DNA from: Pseudomonadota bacterium
GTDB lineage: Bacteria > SAR324 > XYD2-FULL-50-16 > JAHJRI01
Length of the DNA stretch: 5,031 nucleotides
NCBI GenBank assembly: GCA_022360105.1
Contig: JAKSDL010000764.1
Span: 1 to 5,031 of the forward strand
Reading direction: 5' to 3'
Each line of letters begins with the position of its first letter. Position 1 is the stretch's first letter. The translations under genes and the position numbers were made by a program. The notes under the pieces were generated by a model, which worked only from the letters and a program-made list of their open reading frames with translations, was not told the DNA's origin and did no database searches. Positions 1 to 5,031 of the stretch are shown one piece after another.

Positions 1-2631
1 AAAAAAGAAGGCAGCAGTGTGGTTAACCGCACAGAAGGTATCGCCTGTCTGGGCGGAGCAGCATTGGATAATGAAGAATGTTACCTGCTTTCCAAATTTA
101 TGAGGGGGCTGGGGGTTACCTACCTTGAACACCAGGCCCGGATATGACACAGCTCTACAGTCGCCAGTTTGGCGGCAACTTACGGTCGTGGTGCCATGAC
201 AAACCACTGGATCGATATCAAGAATGCAGATGTCATCATGGTTTGCGGTTCCAACGCGGCGGACAATCACCCCATCTCCATGAAATGGGTATCCAAAGCC
301 CGTGAAAAAGGCGCTGTACTGATCAGCGTTGATCCCCGTTACACCAGAACGTCCTCCATGTCGGATATCTACTGCAAAATGAGAAGCGGTACCGATATTG
401 CGTTTGTAGGAGGAATGATCAACTACGCCCTGCAGAACGATCGCATCCAGAAAGACTATGTGGTCAACTACACCAACGCTTCCTTTATCATCAACAAAAA
501 ATACGATTTTGAAGACGGAATCTTTTCCGGGTATGATCCGGAAACCAGATCCTATGATAAGTCTTCCTGGGCCTATGAACTGGATTCCAAAGGTAATGCA
601 AAAAGAGATAATACCCTGCAGCACCCTCGCAGTGTTTATCAGCTGATGAAAAAGCATTATTCCAGGTATGATGTTGACACAGTGGTTAAGATTACAGGTT
701 CTCCAAAAGATCTCTTTCTCAAGATCTGCGATACCTACACGTCAACCTACAAACCGGATAAGGTAGCAACCTGGATGTACGCCATGGGAACCACGCAGCA
801 TACCCATGGTACACAAAATGTTCGGAGTTATGCCATTTTGCAATTGTTGTTAGGTAACGTGGGACTGGCTGGTGGCGGAATCAATGCACTTCGTGGTGAA
901 TCCAATGTGCAGGGTTCCACCGATATGTGCCTGTTGTACCATATTCTGCCCGGATACTTGAAATCACCGATCAAAGCCAACCAGAGCCTGGATCAATACA
1001 TTGAAAAATGGACCCCAAAAACCAATGATCCCAAATCGGCCAACTGGTGGGGGAACTATCCCAAATACATCGTTTCGCTGCTAAAAGCCTGGTACGGTGA
1101 GAATGCAACCGCAGCGAACGAATTTGGATACCAGTACGTTCCTAAGCGAAGTGCCAACAATTCGCACATTTCGTTGTTTGAAGATATGTACGAAGGCAAG
1201 ATCAAGGGGTTGTTCTGTTTTGGTCAGAACCCGGCCGTTGGAGGACCTAACTCTAACAAAGAACGAATCGCGCTGGACAAGTTGGACTGGCTGGTAGCTA
1301 TCGATCTTTGGGAAACTGAGACCTCACAATTCTGGAAGCGACCAGGAGCCGATCCCAAATCGATCGATACCGAGGTGTTCCTGCTTCCTGCCTGCTCTTC
1401 TATTGAAAAAGAAGGAAGTATCACCAACAGTGGTCGATGGGCCCAGTGGCGATACATGGCTGTTCATCCCATGGGAGAGTCCAAATCCGATCTTTGGATT
1501 ATCGACGGTATCTATAAACACTTGAAGCAGCAATACCAGACCGGTGGTGTCTTTCCGGAACCGATCACCAAAATGGCATGGAATTACGGAAACGGACCAG
1601 GTGTGCACCTAGACAAAGAGCCCGATCCCCATATTGTTGCCAAGGAAGTGAATGGATACTTCACACGCGATGCAAAAGTGAAGGGCAAATCCTTCAAAAA
1701 AGGTGACCAGGTACCATCTTTTGCCTTTCTGCAGGACGATGGTTCAACCTGCTCAGGAAACTGGCTGTATTGTAATTCCTACACGGGACCCAATAAGTCT
1801 GATAACAAGATGGCCCGACGGGGTAAAAAAGATGCCAGCAATGGGATCGGACTGTATCCCGAGTGGAGTTGGTGCTGGCCGGTTAACAGGCGCATTATTT
1901 ACAACCGGGCTTCTGTGGATACAAAAGGAAAACCCTGGAACAAGGAAAACTGGGTGATTAAATGGTCCGGCCCCATCAAGAAATGGTCCGGAGGTGATGT
2001 CCCTGATGGTGGCTGGGCACCCGGAACCAAGCATGCCTTTATCATGAAACCCGATGGGCATGGGCAGCTGTGGGCGAATACCCTGGCTGATGGCCCTTTG
2101 CCGGAGCATTATGAGCCGGTTGAAAGTCCGACCACGAATTTCATGACCAATCAGCAGGTGAATCCTGCCATTAAACTCTGGCATGAAGTATCCCCTGAAA
2201 TGAACCAGGTCGGTACCAAAAGCGAGTTCCCCATTGTAGGAACTACCTATCGTGTCAGTGAACACTGGCAGGCAGGCGCCATGACAAGAAATCTGCCCTG
2301 GTTGGCGGAGCTGGTCCCTGATGTGTTTACAGAGATGAGTCCGGAGCTGGCAGCTGAAAAAGGAATCAAAAACGGTGATAAAATTGTGATCGAAACTGCC
2401 AGGGGAAAAATGGAAACCTACGCCATGGTTACAGAACGGTTTCAACCGTTTCAGGTTGGTGAAAAGCCGGTGCACCAGATTGGTGTAATCTGGTCTTTTG
2501 GCTACGCTGGTCTCGCAACCGGCGACAGTGCCAACATCCTGACACCACATGTTGGTGACGCCAATACCATGATCCCTGAATTCAAAGCGTTTCTCTGTAA
2601 CATTCAAAAAATTGAAGGGGGTGCCGCATGA
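1..2631 (+). CDS. fdnG: Formate dehydrogenase-N type catalytic subunit, selenocysteine-containing, 5'-truncated by window edge
   Basis: This is the catalytic subunit that oxidises formate to CO2 at a bis-molybdopterin-guanine-dinucleotide Mo or W centre. The visible frame encodes 876 residues if the TGA at 145-147 is read as selenocysteine (window residue 49). The context before and after it (HQARI-U-HSSTVASLA) matches E. coli FdnG around Sec196, including the His after Sec. Downstream similarity to FdnG is strong throughout: GRGAMTNHW, SVDPRYTRT, RSGTDI, TQHTHGTQN, LLLGNVGLAGGGINALRG, FGQNPAV near residue 407, and SGRWAQW. A C-terminal dinucleotide-binding domain covers about residues 741-870 (VGTTYRVSEHW, ending in VGDAN...PEFKAFLCNI). 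About 827 residues follow Sec, against 819 in E. coli. Roughly 147 N-terminal residues should therefore lie upstream of the window, including the expected Tat signal and the N-terminal [4Fe-4S] cysteines. The stop overlaps the next start (ATGA). The TTG at 169 is not a start, because coding similarity continues unbroken through the TGA to position 1. Confidence 0.96.
145..147 (+). other. In-frame TGA decoded as selenocysteine (active-site Sec)
   Basis: The TGA lies in frame in the middle of conserved FdnG coding sequence. The residues before it (EHQARI) and after it (HSSTVASLA) align with the Sec site of FDH-N. In this family the residue is Sec or Cys and ligates the Mo/W, and the following His is conserved and takes part in catalysis. 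The base after the codon is C (UGAC), as in the E. coli fdh genes. Seen directly: codon, frame and flanking motif. Inferred: decoding as Sec, supported by the hairpin just downstream. Confidence 0.94.
148..190 (+). promoter_or_regulatory. Bacterial SECIS element (selenocysteine insertion hairpin)
   Basis: A six-pair stem (160-165 GTCGCC with 171-176 GGCGGC, one U-G wobble) closes a five-base loop AGTTT at 166-170. The loop contains the GU that SelB recognises in E. coli SECIS hairpins; E. coli fdnG, as I recall it, has AGTCT in the same place. The loop G at 167 is the 20th base after the TGA, which is the same spacing I count in remembered E. coli fdnG. The lower stem between the TGA and position 160 pairs poorly; only CAC 148-150 with GTG 188-190 is obvious. 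This suggests a minimal upper-hairpin SECIS. The element is also coding sequence of the catalytic subunit. Confidence 0.87.
2615..2621 (+). promoter_or_regulatory. Ribosome binding site of the iron-sulfur subunit gene
   Basis: AAGGGGG lies six bases before the ATG at 2628, inside the last codons of the catalytic subunit gene. It differs at one base from AGGAGG. Together with the ATGA stop-start overlap it supports the start at 2628 and translational coupling. Confidence 0.65.
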
Positions 2632-3428
2632 AAGCAATGCTAATTGATACAAACCTGTGTGTGGGCTGTCGTGGATGCCAGGTTGCCTGCAAGGAATGGA
2701 ACAAGCTACCTGCAGAAAAAACCGAGTTTTTTGGCGGCCCCGGCTACCAAAACCCGAAACATCTCTCAGCAAAAACCTGGACGCTCATCACCTTTAACGA
2801 TGTGAATGACTCCAAGGGTTACGACTGGGTGTTTGGAAAACGCCAGTGCTTTCATTGCAACGAACCCGGCTGTGAATCTGTCTGTCCTGTCGGTGCCTTG
2901 AAGAAAACCGAGGAAGGACCGGTTGTTTATGACAAAAGTGTCTGCCTGGGGTGTCGCTATTGCCAACTGGCCTGTGTTTTTGGTGTACCGGGATTTGAGT
3001 GGGAAAAAGCCATCCCGGTTGTTCGCAAATGCACCATGTGTGCGGATCGCATTAAAGCCGGTGGTAAACCGGCATGCGTAAGTTCCTGCCCTACCGGTGG
3101 AGTAACTTTTGGTGAACGTGAAGAAATGATCAACCTCGCCAAACAGCGCATCGCCGACAAACCGGATGTATACGTCGATCACATATACGGATTGAATGAA
3201 GTAGGCGGTACCGGCGTTTTGCATATTTCTAACGTTCCTTTTGAAAAGCTGGAAGGATTCCCAAGTGGCCTTCCCACCACTGCTATCGGCTTAAGAACCC
3301 GTTCTGCCGAAGTAGCCGTGCCTTATATCATGACAGGACTTGGGGTTGCCCTGGGCGGTATTTCCTGGGTGGTAAACAGAAGGATGCAGTTGGAACAGGG
3401 ACAATCAACCGAGGAGGATAAGTCATGA
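2628..3428 (+). CDS. fdnH: Formate dehydrogenase iron-sulfur subunit with C-terminal membrane anchor
   Basis: This 266-residue electron-transfer subunit carries electrons from the catalytic subunit to the membrane subunit. Sixteen cysteines form four ferredoxin-type motifs, enough for four [4Fe-4S] clusters: C11/C14/C17/C21, C74/C77/C82/C86 (followed by PVGA), C106/C109/C112/C116, and C135/C138/C150/C154 (followed by PTGG). This matches the FdnH/HybA/NrfC-like family. A hydrophobic segment at about 229-249 (VAVPYIM...ISWVV) followed by arginines is a single transmembrane helix like the C-terminal anchor of E. coli FdnH (294 residues), so this version is slightly shorter. No N-terminal signal is visible; in FDH-N the subunit travels with the Tat-exported catalytic subunit, which probably applies here. 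The start ATG overlaps the upstream stop (ATGA), and the stop overlaps the next gene in the same way, indicating one operon and a tight complex. Confidence 0.95.
   Translation: MKAMLIDTNLCVGCRGCQVACKEWNKLPAEKTEFFGGPGYQNPKHLSAKTWTLITFNDVNDSKGYDWVFGKRQCFHCNEPGCESVCPVGALKKTEEGPVVYDKSVCLGCRYCQLACVFGVPGFEWEKAIPVVRKCTMCADRIKAGGKPACVSSCPTGGVTFGEREEMINLAKQRIADKPDVYVDHIYGLNEVGGTGVLHISNVPFEKLEGFPSGLPTTAIGLRTRSAEVAVPYIMTGLGVALGGISWVVNRRMQLEQGQSTEEDKS
3411..3417 (+). promoter_or_regulatory. Strong ribosome binding site of the membrane subunit gene
   Basis: GAGGAGG lies seven bases before the ATG at 3425, inside the end of the iron-sulfur subunit gene. It is a near-perfect Shine-Dalgarno sequence and fixes the start of the membrane subunit. 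Confidence 0.8.
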
Positions 3429-4684
3429 AAAATAAAAGTACCGAAATGTCCTTAGGACTTTTGTTGAATTGGGCTTTCGCTTTGCTCGGTGTTGGCCTGA
3501 TTTTGTATCGCATGTTTTTTGGTATTGGTGCTGTCACCAATTTGAGTGATGGGTATCCCTGGGGTTTATGGGTAGGACTGGATATTCTGGCCGGAATTGC
3601 CGTAGCTGCCGGAGGATTTGTGATGGCCGGTCTGATCTACCTGTTTGGCGGTCACAAATATCATGAACTAGCCCGACCAGCAGTGCTGGTGGCCTTCATA
3701 GGCTACCTTTGCTACATGATCGGAACGATTATCGATATCGGTCGCTGGTGGAATATCCCCGATATCTTCTGGTCGCAAAATCACCACTCTCCACTGTTTG
3801 AAATAGCCATGTGTGTGTTTATGTATACCACGGTGCTCTTTCTGGAAATCCTTCCGGCAGCGTTTGAAAAGTTTAAAATGGAAACTGCCAGGCAACGCTG
3901 GTATTCCTTTTCTCCCTGGCTGGTGATTGGTATGATGTGCCTGTTTTGCTGGTGGCTGACCCATTCCATCGCTTGGGTGGTTGCAGTATTTGTGATCATG
4001 CTCTTCTGGGAAATCAATATGCGCAGAGGTGCCATGCCCAGGGATAAGCAGACTCCAATTCTGCTGATTCTGGCAGGAGTGACCTTTTCCACCATGCACC
4101 AATCAACCTTGGGAGCTTTGTATCTGATTGCTGCCGAGCAGTTGAATGCGCTCTGGTACACGGGTGCCATGCCTGTCTTGTTCTTTATTTCCGCTGTGAC
4201 AGTAGCTCCGGCCATTGTGATCTTCGTAGCACTCAGCGCAGATAAACACTGGAACTACAAAGCAAATCTTCCCCTGCTTTCAGATCTTGCCAAAGCCATG
4301 CCTGTGTTACTGGGTATCTACCTGGTTGCCAAATTTGTTGATTTGCTTTCCAGGGGAGCTATTGCCGGTATTTTTGAACTAAACAGTCAAAGCTTCTCCT
4401 GGTGGGTTGAAATGATTGTTGGGGTTCTACTGCCGCTGGTGATCTATGTTTTCTCCAGGAGTGAATCCAGAAGAACCGGACTCTACTGGGCTTCGGTCTT
4501 CGTTATCATCGGTTTGATTTTAAACCGGGTTAATGTAGCTGTGGTGGGGATTCATGTTCCTAAATGGGAAACGTACTACCCACATTGGATGGAAGTTATG
4601 ATCACTGTTGGTATCTTCTCCCTGGGATTACTGGCTTTCAGGTACGCAGTCAGTTTTTTCCCAATTTATGAGGAATCAACATAG
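3425..4684 (+). CDS. hybB: HybB/NrfD-family quinone-linked membrane subunit of the formate dehydrogenase
   Basis: This 419-residue integral membrane protein is the likely quinone-reducing anchor of the complex. It resembles E. coli HybB (recalled from memory; 392 residues) along its whole length. FGIGAVTNLSDGYPWGLWVG corresponds to FGLGSVSDLNGGFPWGVWIA, TMHQSTLGALY (M224-G230 core) to TMHQSSMGSLM, and YYPHWMEVMITVGI to YFPTWEELLISIGF. Hydrophobic segments lie near residues 13-36, 49-74, 83-106, 122-147, 165-195 (long, possibly two), 213-237, 244-271, 283-307, 328-346, 354-377 and 393-415, giving about ten or eleven helices. HybB/NrfD proteins carry no heme and bind quinone in the membrane. 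Here the partners are formate dehydrogenase subunits, so hydrogenase function is not implied; the symbol marks family only. It follows the iron-sulfur gene with a four-base overlap and is the last gene of the operon. An FdnI-type cytochrome b is absent from the window. Confidence 0.93.
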   Translation: MKNKSTEMSLGLLLNWAFALLGVGLILYRMFFGIGAVTNLSDGYPWGLWVGLDILAGIAVAAGGFVMAGLIYLFGGHKYHELARPAVLVAFIGYLCYMIGTIIDIGRWWNIPDIFWSQNHHSPLFEIAMCVFMYTTVLFLEILPAAFEKFKMETARQRWYSFSPWLVIGMMCLFCWWLTHSIAWVVAVFVIMLFWEINMRRGAMPRDKQTPILLILAGVTFSTMHQSTLGALYLIAAEQLNALWYTGAMPVLFFISAVTVAPAIVIFVALSADKHWNYKANLPLLSDLAKAMPVLLGIYLVAKFVDLLSRGAIAGIFELNSQSFSWWVEMIVGVLLPLVIYVFSRSESRRTGLYWASVFVIIGLILNRVNVAVVGIHVPKWETYYPHWMEVMITVGIFSLGLLAFRYAVSFFPIYEEST

Positions 4685-4705
4685 ATTCGATTAATAAATT
4701 ATTCT

Positions 4706-4732
4706 GCTACAAGTGAAAATGACACTTGTAGC
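4706..4732 (+). terminator. Probable transcription terminator of the formate dehydrogenase operon
   Basis: A perfect 10-bp stem (4706-4715 GCTACAAGTG with 4723-4732 CACTTGTAGC) closes a 7-base loop AAAATGA. It starts 21 bases after the last stop codon. The tail is only moderately T-rich (TTCTAACTT), so intrinsic termination may be weak. The hairpin could also mainly protect the 3' end of the mRNA. The stem works on either strand, but the position fits the operon upstream. Confidence 0.62.
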
Positions 4733-4773
4733 TTCTAACTTCAACCCCTGTGACATTCCAGGCTTGCTGGCTG

Positions 4774-4782
4774 TGTTATAAT
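4774..4782 (+). promoter_or_regulatory. Possible extended -10 promoter element
   Basis: TGTTATAAT fits the extended -10 consensus TGnTATAAT exactly. There is no good -35 at normal spacing; the nearest match, GTGACA at 4750-4755, is 21 bases away, too far for a standard promoter. If active it would transcribe the palindromes and whatever lies beyond 5031. If the host is a member of Bacteroidota, whose main sigma factor prefers a different -7 motif, the match may be chance. Confidence 0.3.
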
Positions 4783-4789
4783 TCAAGTT

Positions 4790-4821
4790 GGTGGATCAAG
4801 GAGCGAAGCGACGGATCCACC
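4790..4821. repeat. Inverted repeat GGTGGATC / GATCCACC
   Basis: An 8-bp perfect inverted repeat (4790-4797 and 4814-4821) flanks a 16-base purine-rich spacer containing GAGCGAAGCGA. The arms are GC-richer than the surrounding AT-rich DNA. There is no T-tract long enough for a convincing terminator (CTTTAATT follows). It looks like a short dispersed palindromic (REP-like) element, but a single copy in the window cannot prove that. Confidence 0.5.
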
Positions 4822-4884
4822 TTTAATTCATTAATTGTGAAACAGGCGGCATTAGGTAGTTGATTTTGATACCGGATCAAGTCC

Positions 4885-4906
4885 CATAAGCGCTAAGCTG
4901 TTTATG
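4885..4906 (+). repeat. Imperfect inverted repeat (weak hairpin followed by T5)
   Basis: CATAAGCG (4885-4892) pairs with TGTTTATG (4899-4906) through eight pairs, two of them G-U wobbles, around the loop CTAAGC. CGAA and then TTTTT (4911-4915) follow. The layout is vaguely terminator-like, but the stem is weak. It could also be the edge of a repeat or insertion element. Confidence 0.35.
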
Positions 4907-4943
4907 CGAATTTTTCATCAAACCTTATTTAAGTATTTTGAGC

Positions 4944-4964
4944 AGATGCTCTAAAGGAGCATTT
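4944..4964. repeat. Short palindrome AGATGCTC-TAAAG-GAGCATTT
   Basis: A perfect 6-bp stem ATGCTC/GAGCAT (4946-4951, 4957-4962) extends to eight pairs with one G-U and one A-T pair. The loop is TAAAG. No T-run follows. It is one of two compact hairpins about 37 bases apart at the end of the window. Confidence 0.5.
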
Positions 4965-5000
4965 CAACAATGGCTCGAATAGATTAACTACGCGTATGAA

Positions 5001-5017
5001 GCACTCTTTCAGAGTGC
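5001..5017. repeat. Short palindrome GCACTCT-TTC-AGAGTGC
   Basis: A perfect 7-bp stem (5001-5007 with 5011-5017) closes a three-base loop TTC. AAATCGG follows, so it is not an intrinsic terminator on the plus strand. Together with the palindrome at 4944-4964 it suggests a repeat unit that may continue beyond the window. Confidence 0.55.
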
Positions 5018-5031
5018 AAATCGGATGTTTG

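Larger units (their letters stand above)
4685..5031. other. Intergenic region without a convincing gene; rich in inverted repeats
   Basis: These 347 bases follow the operon. I find no ORF with recognisable similarity on either strand and no tRNA-like fold. The stretch contains a probable terminator hairpin (4706-4732), a promoter-like TGnTATAAT (4774-4782), and four further short inverted repeats (4790-4821, 4885-4906, 4944-4964, 5001-5017). The 8-mer GGATCAAG occurs twice (4793-4800 and 4874-4881). A frame starting at ATG 4996 stays open to the window edge for 12 codons (MKHSFRVQIGCL), but it runs straight through the last palindrome and has no ribosome binding site, so I do not call it a gene. 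Confidence 0.7.

Noticed and set aside
145..147. TGA as a nonsense mutation or pseudogene marker
   Set aside because: The position is exactly the Sec site of the family, a SECIS-like hairpin follows, and the remaining frame and both downstream genes are intact.
169..2631. An ORF starting at TTG 169 as a complete 820-residue protein
   Set aside because: FdnG similarity continues upstream through the TGA to position 1. The supposed start lies inside the SECIS loop and inside a conserved motif (TVASLA). It exists only because TGA was read as stop.
1753..2772. Long antisense ORF (339 codons) opposite the catalytic subunit
   Set aside because: It lies wholly opposite conserved coding sequence and crosses the fdnG/fdnH junction. 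Its translation shows no recognisable domain or motif. Long antisense frames like this arise from the codon usage of the sense gene.
2766..3224. Antisense ORF opposite the iron-sulfur subunit
   Set aside because: It is a shadow of the cysteine-rich sense gene and its translation shows no family similarity.
3668..4215. Overlapping antisense ORFs of 144 codons opposite the membrane subunit
   Set aside because: Both are opposite hydrophobic-helix codons of the HybB-like gene and show no independent signal.
4970..4987. Mini-ORF ATG GCT CGA ATA GAT TAA
   Set aside because: Five codons and no ribosome binding site; it could be a leader peptide only in principle.
4996..5031. Start of a new gene at ATG 4996
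   Set aside because: Only 12 codons are visible, there is no ribosome binding site, and the frame runs through a perfect palindrome. Sequence beyond the window would be needed to support it.
4685..5031. CRISPR array
   Set aside because: The inverted repeats are all different from one another and there are no regularly spaced direct repeats; only an 8-mer occurs twice.

Overview
This window holds the 3' part of a respiratory formate dehydrogenase operon, all on the plus strand. Three tightly coupled genes run from position 1 to 4684: a selenocysteine-containing molybdenum/tungsten catalytic subunit (FdnG-type, its 5' end outside the window), a four-cluster iron-sulfur subunit with a C-terminal membrane anchor (FdnH-type), and a multi-spanning membrane protein of the HybB/NrfD family. 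Each gene pair overlaps by four bases (ATGA), with a purine-rich ribosome binding site inside the upstream gene, so the three products are probably made together as one complex.

The key reading point is at 145-147. An in-frame TGA lies in the context QARI-U-HSSTVASLA, which matches the active-site selenocysteine context of E. coli FdnG (QARV-U-HGPTVASLA, recalled from memory). A compact hairpin with a GU-containing loop sits about 12 bases downstream, as expected for a bacterial SECIS element. The reading frame is therefore open from position 1 to 2631. A start called at the TTG at 169 would be an artefact.

The proposed function is oxidation of formate to CO2 at the catalytic subunit. Electrons would pass through the iron-sulfur subunit to the quinone pool via the membrane subunit. 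In E. coli FDH-N the membrane subunit is a diheme cytochrome b (FdnI). Here it is a HybB-like protein, the type used by hydrogenase-2, so this is a mixed module compared with the E. coli enzyme.

The last 347 bases (4685-5031) contain no convincing gene. They hold a 10-bp perfect hairpin just after the operon (probable terminator), a TGnTATAAT promoter-like sequence, and a series of short inverted repeats at about 4790-4821, 4885-4906, 4944-4964 and 5001-5017. These look like a cluster of intergenic palindromic repeats, possibly continuing past the window.

The organism is a bacterium with a selenocysteine system and an anaerobic or facultative, quinone-based respiratory chain. The Tat-type, membrane-bound FDH-N architecture suggests a Gram-negative-like cell. 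Moderate GC and the style of the palindromic repeats give a weak impression of Bacteroidota or a relative, but the sequence does not settle this. I see no wholly new system; the most interesting points are the Sec/SECIS active site, the HybB-for-FdnI exchange and the palindrome cluster.
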